Shown: positions 50,400 to 62,929 of the stretch, one piece after another | Position numbering within the stretch: position 1 is the stretch's first letter | Layout: each line of letters opens with the position of its first letter | From: Sanghuangporus weigelae | Taxonomy: Eukaryota; Basidiomycota; Agaricomycetes; Hymenochaetales; Hymenochaetaceae | Length of the DNA stretch: 64,000 nucleotides | Assembly (NCBI GenBank): GCA_033182465.1 | Contig: CP137323.1 | Coordinates: forward strand, 310,001 to 374,000 | Direction: 5' to 3' | The notes under the pieces: model-generated | What the model was told of the DNA's origin: nothing | Database searches by the model: none | Seen by the model: the letters and a program-made list of their open reading frames with translations, nothing else | Made by a program: the position numbers and the translations under genes

Positions 50400-50989
50400 T
50401 TCGAGAAAACCTAAGGATATATTGGGACTGACTTTTGGTAGACTCCTCTATAACACATAGCAAACAAGCAAACGAAACGGGTTTATAAGATACATCATAT
50501 ATACTTGATTCAGTGCGGTATTATATCTATTCGGGATGAGACTCTTTATGCTACTTATTTCTAGGCCACTGGAAGGTTGTTCGCATGGTACACCTTAAGG
50601 AGGGAATAGAAAGATGAGCTGTGAATAAGAAATTTTCGAAGAGATAAAACGAAGGAGACGGAATGCAATAGATAAACAGGTGTCGATTGGGCCCTGGTGT
50701 GCTGAAGGTGTCTTGAGCTATCATAAAGAATGTGTCGGATGCCAGCATGTGCTTGTAAAATGATAGAATTGTAGGCTCTTGGCCAAGATCGTGAACGAAA
50801 GAACGTGAGGAATGAGGGATCGCATTATGTCGTGTCAATGAAGAAATCAATGAAATCTGATAATACTCGCGTCAGTAGAGACCTCAATAAGCAGAACAAT
50901 TTGGCTTTACCTCGCGTCAACGGGGAACGTCTCAATAGAGACGAATAAGGATAATTCAAACTGAAAGGGCTCTCCAAGAGGTGATGGAT
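50400..50989. other. Intergenic region between convergent genes
   Basis: AT-rich, no supported coding frame. The open frame at 50551-50850 (-) lies in the likely 3' untranslated region of the C2H2 gene. Confidence 0.4.
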
Positions 50990-52499
50990 TTAGGACCAGA
51001 GCTCATTACGGTTGTTGTTCTTGCGCGGGCGCATGGGGCAGCTATCATTCTCGTGACGCAATACTGCATCGTCCCGGGAGAAAGCCTTGTGGCAGAATGA
51101 ACAACGGTTTGCATCCGTATCGTGCGTACGATGTACGCTTGCAAGATGGCGAGCCATATCAGTCACCCGCGTGAAAGTCTGTTTGCAGCCCTCGAGCGGG
51201 CAGTGGTGCCTGCGCTTTGACTTGCGCCTGGCGTTGCTTGCGTTGCCATTGGCGCCTTTGGATGCCGCACGCCTACCTCCCTTCTTGCCACGGCGCGTAC
51301 CGAACTCACTGAGCTCGGCGTCCTCATCGCTCCCTGAATACATGAACGACGGTGATTCAGAGCTTGCCTTGCGACGCTTCGCGATGCGGACGAGGTTGGC
51401 ACCAGCTCCTGAGGACTCGTCAAGGTCGTCATCGCTATCGCCGTCATATGCATCTTCAGCATAATCGACGCGAGAAGTCCTGCGGCGGCTTGCTCGATCT
51501 TGCATGGCACTATCCGAGGGAATTCCACTGGAAGTCGGGAACGGATCGAAGCTGGCGCCGGAAGTGTAGCTTGGCACAGAATGCGGAGGTGACGGCGGCA
51601 CATCACCGGGGTCGCTTAACGGAGATGAACCTTTACTATGAGGCGGACTTGAGACAGTTTGGCTGAAAGGAGCAAATATCTGCGTCGGGTCTGATGACAT
51701 CATCACGGCGTTCGAGTTGTTCTGCGCGGTGAGGTCAAGTCCAAGTGCGTTGGTCATGAGGTGAGATGGTTCAACTGTCGTTGTTGTGTGGGAATGAGTA
51801 TCCATGAGACTGAAGGGTTCAATAGCACCATTGTCGAGATCATGGGACAGAGTAATCGGTGAGCCTAATGACAAGTTGTTGAATCCGTATGCGGTCACAT
51901 CATCCGAAGAGACAGAGAATGAACCCTGGAGGCCGAGACTAAGTTCATCCAGAAGCGGGATGTCCGGATTGACCGGAGCGAGACCCGGGCACGTCTGCCA
52001 GGGCGAGCATGTCGTAGAAGAAACAACCGAAGGAGAACCAGATGTTGAAGACAAGAAAGATGATGAAGACAGAGGCGAATCCAAGAAGGAGTCCGAAATT
52101 GCCCTATAGACGTGAGGCCGCCAGGGAGATCCAGAAGACTATCCATCCCAGTCTTCAGTACACCCTATATCACTCAGTCTTATAAGCTCTCACCTGCTTA
52201 TCTGAAGTGAAGGGACTATCTTCCCACATGTTGAATGGGAACTGTCCTGACTGAGAACTGTCCAACAGTTCTTGCCATTCGTTATTCGTCTTGGGGAGAG
52301 GCGTTCTCGGAACGTCTTGTTGTAAGCTGCGAGAAGTAGGCTTGCCACGAGGCGCAGGACTGCCTCCCACAGGACTGTATAATAGTGGCGTCAGCTCGAG
52401 GTCGCCACGGTGGCAAGAAAGCATGCGTTCGAACCTGTTAGCGAACTGGGAGAAAGCAAAGTTATCTATAGGGCTTAAAAGCGAAGGATACGAATCCAT
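50990..52499 (-). CDS. Two-finger zinc-finger transcription factor (C2H2 plus C2HC)
   Basis: ATG 52499 starts MDSYPSLLSPIDNFAFSQFANRFERML, a leader with the flavour of an activation domain. After one intron (about 52110-52195) a long Ser/Pro/Thr-rich region runs on (SPLSSSSFLSSTSGSPS...). Acidic (DYAEDAYDGDSDDDLDE) and basic patches (RRGKKGGRRAASKG, RRKSKRRHH) precede the fingers. Finger 1 is C-x4-C-x12-H-x4-H (CPLEGCKQTF...HLASVH). Finger 2 is CSFCHKAFSRDDAVLRHENDSC, where the last ligand would be Cys (C2HC). The stop is TAG-type codon at 50992-50990 after NNNRNELWS. Placement of the fingers at the extreme C-terminus is common in fungal stress regulators. The start is well supported; targets are unknown. 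Confidence 0.85.
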
Positions 52500-55286
52500 C
52501 TTCGATGCGCAATGGAAGAGAAGTTAAAGCAGCACAAGGAAGGCAAAGCAGCACACGTCTGAAGGGCAAGGCAAAGAATAAATAGTAGAAGCAAGTGCAA
52601 GTGAACGAAGAGAACCGATGTAAAAGTGGACCAGGCGATTTAACCGAATTTGAATGGCTCTTTTTAAAGAGTTAGAACAAGTGGAGGAAGAGTCCGTCCC
52701 AGTCCAAACGAGAGGGGGAAGTCATGTCAACAATACCCATTTGCGGATAAGTGTATTTGCTGTGCAGAGCAAACTTGACCGCGTGAACGTATGGTGAAGT
52801 CGCCAAATGGGATTACAGAAAGAGCCCTCGGTTTCGAGAAACGAGGTTCGGCGGTATCCTCGAGCGATCGTGTATGTAAGTACATCGTGACACGAGTTGG
52901 AAGCTTGATTTGCCCGTACACGGCGGTGTCGGTTAGGCATCTATACCCGTCATGATGCGTGTAGACCCGTAGATGCAAACGATTACTTCGTTTGCCGTAC
53001 TCGTCGGTAGATCAAAATAAGCACAACATCTTTGTACATTTGAACGTTCAACGCGCGATGAGTATGCTCGTCGAGTTGACCAGTACCGATTACAAAAACT
53101 CCAGGCAGGAGCAAAGTTGGCCTGACCCATGATCGAAAATGACTAGAAAATGAAACATTAATGCCAAGGCGCGTAAACTTCGTGACAGTCCGGGTTGGGT
53201 TTTGAAAGTCTATAAGGGGATTTCATCCTACACTACACATGAACGTCGAAAAAGGAAAGCAGGTGTGCGACAAACAGTCGCGTCTCAGCGCGTGGGAGAC
53301 AGTTGAACTTTATTCTCCTTTTGGTCACACATCAAGTCGACTGAAAATTGAATTACCGAAATATGAAAAGCCATTTCACTACTTACACTCCGTATGGATT
53401 TGAAAAATACTAAATCGCCATTGTGACAAGACCTTATTGTCCGAAGACAGTCATATGAGTTTACCATCTGCACTCAATAGTATCAAAGATACGTTGAGTC
53501 GTTGATGTTGATCCCGGAGCTAAGTGTGTGCTATTCTTAGTGATTACCAGTGCCGCAGAGGGTTTGTGATGGTGAAGTTGGACTTTTTTCGGATTGGCGG
53601 AGTCAGACGCACAATGGAACGTTTCACATTTGACTCACGTTCCGAATAGAGATGATGTCGCAACTAGGCTTGATTTCCATCCAGTCGATGGCACAAGAGA
53701 AAGAATGGAGCAAGTGGTGTCGAACTCACCGACCTGTGCGGTGGGCGTCTGTGGTGGTCGGCTGCGATGCGAAGACTAGTAATCCTTAGTAACACAGGAT
53801 TCGTAAACGGAGTCTTTGATATATTTCATGCTTATAATAAGTCGAGAAACTCGTCGATGCATACCACAAATTCTCTCAATCGGAGAGGAAGCTCCTGGAA
53901 TCACGTACAATGATGAGGCATGAAAGGTGTTGATCGGACCGAAGTAGTGATTATCAGAGCTGGACGTTCATTGAAGACTGAACTGCGATGATGGACGTGC
54001 TCACCTGTGACCCTGAACCAAAATATCAAACGTCATCCACATCAATACCCTTCTGATTATTATTGGACATTATATTGAGAGCGTTTGCCTCCGTTAGACT
54101 GCATGCGACCATGCATGTCATGGAATGGATAAACCAGCAGTAAATAAACGCTGGCCACCGACCCAGTTATTCCACTCCGTCTGGACCAAGGATGATTCGG
54201 TGTGAGATAGGACAAAGCTTGCCTAGCGTATCTCGCCTGACTCATACTGTATGCATCGTTGACGGCATCGCAGAACAACCGGGTACACCAGGTACAGCAA
54301 GTCCATCCATCACCGGAGGTCGCTAAGAGATCGAGAGCAGAGGTGCTGCGCATCGCGGAGTATAATGTATTTCAAATGCATAGGTTTGGTTACGGTAACT
54401 CCTCCAGGAGGACAATAAGGAGACGGGAGAGGGCGAGATGATCAAGAATATCCTTGAGTGCACGAAAGGAAAGTACCACTACCAGAAGGGCGGATGTGGC
54501 GTGAAGGGGGAGGACGACAATGGAAATCTCGCTTACTCCTGAGGCTCTTCGAGCCTTTATAGTCCATCAGCAACCTTTTGTAGGCGAAGTGGAGCTCCAC
54601 GAAATTGCACGAGATGCATCTTGGAGTTCCTGGAAATTCCTTGGCCAGACAACCAGCGGAGTCACAACGCCGATAAAGATTCGATTCCGTAGATCAGAAC
54701 TGGCGGATCACTGCGAGATATCATGCCCCTAAAGGCATTCTCAAGCGTGCAGATAACGGGTAACTTAGGAAGCATTTGAAGAAGTAGCTGACTTAGGCAT
54801 CAGAACAGCAGTTGACAAACAAGCGCAAACCGGAGGGACCCACATAAACATGGGCCTGAGTCGAGGCCACTTACGCAATTCCGTCAGGGTTGCGACTGTT
54901 TGTTAAGCGGAGAACAGACTGAAGATGGACATATCACCGAGCAAGATGTTGTTAAAGATTGTTGACCGTCAATACTCTCTTCAGTACATTCATTGCTCTC
55001 CTCAACCAGCAAGAAGTCGCAGACGATCCACGTAGCTTGGCTTTCACAAGCAAGAACTCAGCACAGTAAGTCACGCGTCCAGTAGCAGTGTATGTACAGT
55101 ATGCCCTGTGATACGCGTCAATTATCATGTCATGAACATCGATAGACTTACAAACGGCCAGTAAGACCAGATGAACTGGTATATGGCTTTCCTCCATGCT
55201 CGTAAAATATGCTTTGGTAGAGTTCTGTGATGAGATTGTTGGGTTTATAGAGTGCATATCTCCGTTATTGAGCAGTGCAACAGAAT
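52500..55286. other. Gene-poor region of 2.8 kb
   Basis: Only short, overlapping open frames occur, for example 52727-52978 (-), 54060-54353 (-), 54520-54732 (+) and 54952-55257 (-). None shows a motif. It may hold long untranslated leaders of the C2H2 gene, a decayed gene or a non-coding RNA gene. No terminal repeats were seen. Confidence 0.4.
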
Positions 55287-55547
55287 TTATGCTCTAGAAG
55301 GACAAATGGGATAGTCATAGTTCAAGCCGATTATGTCAGATTGGGCGGGGGCGCTGCATCGACGGCGCATCAATGCCATCACAAAATCTTCTTGAAGATC
55401 TGACGGCAATGTCATAGAACCTGGCAATCCGGATTTATTGTCCATTGGGTCTGAGAGAGAGAGAGAGATCTTGACTAGAGAGGGCGAAAAGCTATTGGAA
55501 GCATCTTGATCTTGCGCACTTGGTGTCATCGACGAAAGCAACGACAT
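55287..55547 (-). CDS. Hypothetical short protein or exon
   Basis: ATG 55547 opens an 86-residue frame, MSLLSSMTPSAQDQDASNSF...IIGLNYDYPICPSRA, to TAA 55289-55287. It is Ser-rich and lacks a known domain. An upstream exon (MSGHPAALRNSSLSGGFSSN, about 55635-55575) could join by an intron. Not recognised; it may be spurious. Confidence 0.25.
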   Translation of the reverse strand: MSLLSSMTPSAQDQDASNSFSPSLVKISLSLSDPMDNKSGLPGSMTLPSDLQEDFVMALMRRRCSAPAQSDIIGLNYDYPICPSRA

Positions 55548-55946
55548 ACCCGGTAAGCTTCAAGAGGGTGAAATGAACCGTCTACAGATTCGAGGAGAAG
55601 CCTCCAGACAGAGACGAATTGCGCAAAGCCGCAGGATGTCCCGACATCACAATGTTTACTATAAGCATGGTACTACATGACAATATCTTCAGAAAGTCTA
55701 GCTGAAAGCAAGAGATTTGCTGTCGCAATCTGTCTTCGTTATGGTTGGAAATGAGCGACATAATTCTGCGACAAGGTCATAGTCGTGGAAAGACCTTACA
55801 ATGTTACAATCTGAAATTACATTTACAACAACATGCTGGTTATCGCATCACGTGAATAACTATATAGTTCTGTCGATCTTACGTCGATCCTCACGAACTC
55901 TTTCTTTCGAATCCGCGCCACGGACTCACGGAATCCATAACTCACC
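55548..55946. other. Upstream region of the eL38 gene
   Basis: A CACGTG palindrome occurs at about 55848-55853, roughly 100 bases before the eL38 start codon. No coding frame is supported, apart from the doubtful exon noted in the previous entry. Confidence 0.4.
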
Positions 55947-56409
55947 ATGGTACGTTCTTATGAGATTCGCATGCATAAAGAGGAGCGAATGCTGACCATT
56001 TTTCTCTTTCATAGCCGAAGCAGATCACCGAGATCAAGCAGTTCATCGAGTTTGCGCGGATGAAGGATGCGCGAGGTCAGTCTCGAACTTCTTTTTGTTG
56101 CAGTTCTCATTCTCATGTTTTTCGGCTCTGTACGCGTGCTGTTCCATGTCAACGTAGCCGTGCGCATCAAGAAGAACGCAAGCGGAACGAAGCTGAAACT
56201 GCGACGCTCAAGATATCTGTACACACTCTATATTGAGGATGATGAGAAGGCGGACAAACTTAAGCAGAGCTTGCCTCCAGGTTCGTTCCCTTCCTAAGCC
56301 TCCTCTTCTTTTAGTAGTTACCTTGTTTGTTGATTTGATGTTCATCCTCTTTACTTCAGGTCTCAATGTTGAAGAGATCTCGCCTGTGAAGCCAGCCAAG
56401 CGAAAGTAA
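55947..56409 (+). CDS. RPL38: 60S ribosomal protein eL38
   Basis: Structural protein of the large ribosomal subunit. The first exon is just the ATG at 55947-55949, directly followed by a GTACGT donor. After the intron the frame reads [20 protein letters not shown], then over a second intron [20 protein letters not shown] and [21 protein letters not shown], and over a third [16 protein letters not shown] with TAA 56407-56409. The product has 78 residues, the normal size. The identity is certain from the near-invariant sequence. The start-codon-only first exon is a common trait of ribosomal-protein genes in fungi and places an intron at the very start of translation. Confidence 0.97.
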
Positions 56410-57264
56410 AGGCGGTCTACGATCCACGGCAATCTCCTTCCTTTATCTTTCATCGAGTCGCGTATCTGCAGACATATTCTTCGAGTGCGACTGCTCTGAC
56501 CTGATGGAGGTGTTTTTTGCTGTCATTCGAGTGTTCGGTTTAGGATTGATCTGGCGATGGCGCTTATGTTATGCATGTGTTCCCTTTGGGTATGTCAAAC
56601 CAGAAATGGCAATTTTCATGTCCTTTACTTCTTACGCATCCATCAAATGTTGGACTCACCCCATTCGGCATCTTCAAGACGTCTCCTTTTACTCGTATTT
56701 TATACCTTAGATTCAGATTGCGTTTACTAGTTCGGCTTTATTTCCGGCCAAGCGAGTTAAGCACTCAAAACTCGCCTCCATTAAGATTACCTCAAGGGAG
56801 GTTGAAGGGTATCGAGCGTACTATCACCATTTCAACAGAAGCTAACGCGACATCTCATTAGCTTGCAGAAAACTCGTTTGTAAGGTTAAATGAAATGCTG
56901 ACCGCAATCTACTACACCCTTGCATTTTTCGTGGTTAGTAAGCTTCAATTATGAATTGCAATCATGCTTGCTGCGATTATGTCGATGTTAGCAGACATTT
57001 TAACAAAGCATCTATTCGACAGTGGTCGACATCTCGGACGATGTACAAAATAGAGTCCTTATCCGTGTGATGAATGTTTAATATCGTGCATGGAGAATAA
57101 GGGAGGGAAGAAGAATGATGAGAATGCAAAGGACAATCCGTAAAGTGCGGAATTACTCAGTCCTAGCCATGGAGCTAATTTTACCCCGTCTATCAAGCCA
57201 TTGTTCAGATGATATGAAGCTAGGCATGAAATCAAGCTCACCGGAGGCAGGAATTTATTGGAGT
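56410..57264. other. Intergenic region after eL38
   Basis: 3' flank of two convergent genes. No supported coding frame. 56504-56861 has hydrophobic plus-strand frames of no clear meaning. Confidence 0.4.
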
Positions 57265-57756
57265 TTACTGCATGCTTTTCGGTACCTTCTGCAATGAACC
57301 GAAACAAGTGAGAAATATTGACTGTACAGAGTCAACAGCTCTCCGAACGGCTTTCGCAACGCGTTGGCCCTGTCGCTCAAGCTTGCTCACAGGAAACGCA
57401 GCTTGCGTTCTATCCATACTCGGGTCTAAGTCCAGATAAAGCACGAGCGGGTTCTCCCGCGACGATCCGCATCCGCCTGCGCGGAGACGTAAAGGCGCGT
57501 CGGACACAGCCAACCTGAACGCGGGGTCATCTGGTAGAGTCTTCCGACTGTATGATGTGCGCGAGTAGACGGAGCGCGTAGGCGAAGACGTATAGAGTTT
57601 TGCGCGCGTGTAATGAATAGTCTCTCGATTGCAGATGTACCGGATGTAATCTGCGGCGAGGCCTGGAGGAGGTATACGACTGGCATGTAAGAATGATAAT
57701 GAATCGTCTTCCACGTTGATAGGATAGAGAGAGTTGTACGGCGCGTCGTAAGTCAC
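57265..57756 (-). CDS. Hypothetical protein, main exon
   Basis: An open stretch of about 160 codons (TYDAPYNSLYPINVEDDSLSF...GSLQKVPKSMQ) ends at TAA 57267-57265. No ATG opens it: the frame begins at a GTG, so the start codon must lie in an upstream exon, possibly with the ATG split by an intron whose acceptor is the CAG at about 57757-57759. The sequence is rich in Arg, Ser and Tyr and has no domain I know. It could be a lineage-specific gene. Confidence 0.4.
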   Translation of the reverse strand: MTYDAPYNSLYPINVEDDSLSFLHASRIPPPGLAADYIRYICNRETIHYTRAKLYTSSPTRSVYSRTSYSRKTLPDDPAFRLAVSDAPLRLRAGGCGSSRENPLVLYLDLDPSMDRTQAAFPVSKLERQGQRVAKAVRRAVDSVQSIFLTCFGSLQKVPKSMQ

Positions 57757-57759
57757 TGT

Positions 57760-58399
57760 GTTGGCGTGTCAGCCACCGTAAAAGCTTCATTGCTCATTCA
57801 TAGCTCACACAAACGGTAGTAAACTGTGAAAGCGGCGCAGATCAGAGACCCTTCACTCAGCAAAATCAGGGTTCACACCTTTATCCCCCCGATTTGACTT
57901 CTCGCCCAGTCCGCTTGTACTTGACAAAGCAGAATTCGAGCGAGGATACGGACGCCGCGTCCCCTTACTCATTCCTTCTCAAAAAATCCCTTAGGAAAGT
58001 GAGCAGGGCGACGTTCAGTTCACCTCCTCGTCGTCGGTGATAAGCCGATTGAGGGGTCAATCTAGCTAGCCGTGCCGCGCGATGCCCCAGCCGCAATTGT
58101 TTAGCGACTTACATGAGACAAATTCCGTATCTTCCAGTTCCATTCAAGATGTCTCCGGCTCCGGCGGTATACTTCCTGTTGAAAACTGCCTTATGTAAGC
58201 AACCTTTCCGCTTTGGGGGTTAGCCCAAACACAAACCAACATCACTTTGCACAAACGGGCGCCCGCACTTAGGTTTCAACTTTCAGAGAGAACAGTGGCT
58301 TACCGCAGCTACACTCCTACTCCTTTCTCCATGATGTCCCCTCATGGGTTTGATGGCATCTGGAAGGCGTACGTTTCCGAAAGCTGTGGCTTTTGCAGT
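57760..58399. other. Intergenic region
   Basis: Promoter side of the hypothetical gene and 3' flank of the second Old Yellow Enzyme. Nothing recognised. Confidence 0.4.
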
Positions 58400-59919
<1,520 letters not shown>

Positions 59920-60667
59920 ACTTCAGGATACCAACAAGCGCGGAAGATCGCTAGAGAAGAACGGTTAATTGACGTTGAAGTTCAGGTTATAATCCGAACC
60001 GCGGCGTGGATGCTACCAATTAAAGCTTTCCGCATAATGCGGAGCCCGTGCATATTACTCATATATCTTTTTCGCATGAACAAACACAATGAGTACACGG
60101 TATGCATTAGGTGAGAATGTGTCTCTGGACCTTACTCCGGGCAGAAACGAAAGGTCCTTGCGAATGGCCGACTGGTATCTGGTTTAGTAATCTTCGGACG
60201 TAGTGAGCCAAAAAAGGTTTTTGGTATTTCCCCAGCAAAGGCAACTGAACATGAAGCTTTACTTGCGCTAACCAGCTGCGTGAGTGTTGTAAGTGTGTAT
60301 ACGACGTTCTTTACTATTTTTTATTTTCATTTGAATTGAAGCATGGGAATATACCCGAATGGGTTAATCTTTCTCACGGATCTCATCATTGTTTTCATTG
60401 TTTGTTTGGGTTTGGGTTGCGAGTTTTACTTCCGCGTCTTGTGGCAACATCAATGCAAACCAGTCATCAATGAATCTTGATCCTCTATGCGCAACGAAGG
60501 ACGGACGGAGCTATCGGTACCGCGACATCTCGTGAAAAACTCAAGAAGAAGTCTTGTTGGGCAATGATCATTTGATCACACAACTTGCTCGTGATCCTGC
60601 TCTTCTGATGTTCACATCATGGAATCGCAAGACGGCCCGGACAGCTTGCATGTTAAGTATTAAGTCG
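59920..60667. other. Divergent intergenic region between Old Yellow Enzyme 2 and GH105 copy 1
   Basis: About 840 bases to the GH105 start, with a TATA box at 60668. No coding frame supported. Confidence 0.45.
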
Positions 60668-60675
60668 TATAAAGG
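60668..60675 (+). promoter_or_regulatory. TATA box of GH105 copy 1
   Basis: TATAAAGG lies about 85 bases upstream of ATG 60759. Confidence 0.55.
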
Positions 60676-60758
60676 AGGTTGATGAACTCCGAGGACTAAC
60701 GGAATATATATTTATCGTCCTTCGGCGATGCGAACACAGGAAGTCATCTCCCAGAGTT

Positions 60759-62351
60759 ATGTTTTCATTGATCAAAGGATCCACGCTTTCTCTGCTAGTT
60801 GCTTCATTACTAGACGTGGCAAAAGCTTCAATGCCCGCTTCTTATGCGGTATGGGCAGCAGATTCTGGAATCGCTCGTGGTCAGGGTGATGGCCTCGTGA
60901 ATGGAACACCGACTGTTAGCTACGAGCACGGCGAGTTCCAGTGGGCTCTGAGACTTCTCTATGAAGTGACTGGAAACGGATCCTACTTTGACTATATCAA
61001 AGCTGGAGCAGACACGATCCTGAGTGACGATGGGACTACCATTGGGGGATACAAGTTTGTCGGAAACTTACGTGCTTGCATTTTGTTAACTAACAAACTT
61101 CATCAGCGTCTCAGAGTATCAGCTGGATCATCTCCGGGTGGGACCGACCTTCATGTACTTGTAGGTTTGCTTCTGTGTCACCTGTAGATCCGCCTAGTGA
61201 AATAATTTCGGAACAGGTACGATCAGACGGGAGATGCCAAGTATAAGAACGGTGCAGATCTGCTGAGGGCTCAACTCCATACACATCCTCGTACCCCTGC
61301 CGGTCAGTTTTGGCATATGCAACAGTTTTTCAGTCAAGGATGGTACGTTCACGGACACTTTATTCGCTTTGCTGAGGCTCACTTAATGAATCGGCCAAGG
61401 CTTGATGGAGTTTACATGGTTCGTGGAAAGATGAATTCCTCGCTGGAACGGATTTCTGATTGTTTGCCTCATAACAAAGGGCGATGTGTACTATGCGAAG
61501 TACACGAACCGGTTCGAGCCTGAAAATCAAACTGCATGGAGTCAGCTATCTGGAATTTCACACCTTTTCTTCTTCACGTACTGACGAGCACTTAGATGAC
61601 GTCAACCTTCAACTTTCGCTGATGTACGAGAATACGGTTCAGACTCCAAGCGATGCTAACTACACCGGCTTACTATACCACGGGTACGATGCGTCCTTCA
61701 CCGCTATCTGGGCATCTCCAGATCGCGGGCATTCACCAGAAGTCTGGGACCGAGCCGTTGGGTGGTATTTCATGGCTCTCGTCGACTTGCTCGAATTTGT
61801 TCCGCCGACTCAGGAACTGTACAAGACTGCGTTGAAACAGCTTCACACTCTCACACCGAAGCTCATCTCACAGGCGGATCCCGTTTGGTGGCTGGTCATT
61901 ACAGAACCTGGGCGAGAAGGCAACTATTTTGAGAGCAGTGGCACGGCAATGCTTGTATATTCCCTCCTGAAGGCGGTTCGACTTGGTTTTCTGGATGACT
62001 CGAACGGGAACATCGTAATTACTGCAAAAGCTGCATATGATTATATGATTGACAATTGGGTCGTGAATAACGGGGATGGAACGATGAACTGGGAAGCGAC
62101 TGTCATTGTAAGCATTCTCCTCCATCCTTAGATTTAGGTTACGTGATAAATGTTCTTTGTTTGTTGTTTAGGTGGGAGCCCTCGATACAGACGGAAGCTT
62201 CGACGTAGGGTGGTTTCGGTCTCTCTTCCACGTCCGAACACTGATTCCCCCCTTTTCTGGATAGTATTACATATCACAACTAATCAATCTCAACGACCTC
62301 AAAGGTCTAGCTGCATTCGTTCTTGCCAGTATCGAATACGAAAAGCTGTAG
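60759..62351 (+). CDS. Secreted unsaturated rhamnogalacturonyl hydrolase (GH105), copy 1
   Basis: Removes the unsaturated uronic acid from pectin (rhamnogalacturonan) fragments made by lyases. A signal peptide (MFSLIKGSTLSLLVASLLDVAKA) precedes YAVWAADSGIARGQG, HGEFQWALRLLYEVTG, VSEYQLDHLRVGPTFMYLY, GQFWHMQQFFSQGWLDGVYM, GDVYYAKYTNRFE, DDVNLQLSLM, LLYHGYDAS, SPDRGHSPEVWDRAVGWYFM and YFESSGTAM. The end, over an intron, is GALDTDGSFDYYISQLINLN then LAAFVLASIEYEKL, TAG 62349-62351. The alpha/alpha-barrel repeat and WDRAVGWY are typical of GH88/GH105. At least seven introns. Next to it lies a tandem copy in the same direction. Confidence 0.85.
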
Positions 62352-62929
62352 GAGCTGCTGGCGGAAAACGAGGTACAATTAGTGGCTCTAACATTACATG
62401 TATATTTCTTTACTCTGCAATTCATAGGTGGTCATTAACTTTTAGCCTAATCCAGAAACAGTCTTCAGAACAGACGGACCGGCCAGTATTGTTACCCTGT
62501 ACCGACAGCCGATCATTGAATAATCCCGTTCTATTCTGGGACCTTGTGACTTGCTTCCGCGCAACTACTTGCTCGGCAAGAGTCCCTTGGCAGTTTTCTA
62601 ACAGAATATGCTGTCCTGACCGCGTGTACTTGCGTGTATGTGCGATCCTTAAGAATTCGCCGAACCGGCTGTAAATTACTCGTGGGACTTGCAAACCCAG
62701 GAAGTAATTGGTCAGAGGTCATTTGATAGCATTAAAAGACGGGTAGCTTTCACTCTTCTGTTGATTTTGCACATACATTCTGGATCACCATCCCGGACCG
62801 GTCATCTTCTCAGTACCCTTTGATGGTGTAAGCGAATTTTTTCCGAGTATGAGCAAAGGAAGTATTTATACACCTATACCATGCTATCGGTGACTGTCCA
62901 GGAGTTCTTTTCCCATTCACACTGCTCCC
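62352..62929. other. Spacer between the tandem GH105 genes
   Basis: About 580 bases. A TATA-like TATTTATA at about 62863-62870 lies some 60 bases before the second start codon. No coding frame supported. Confidence 0.45.
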
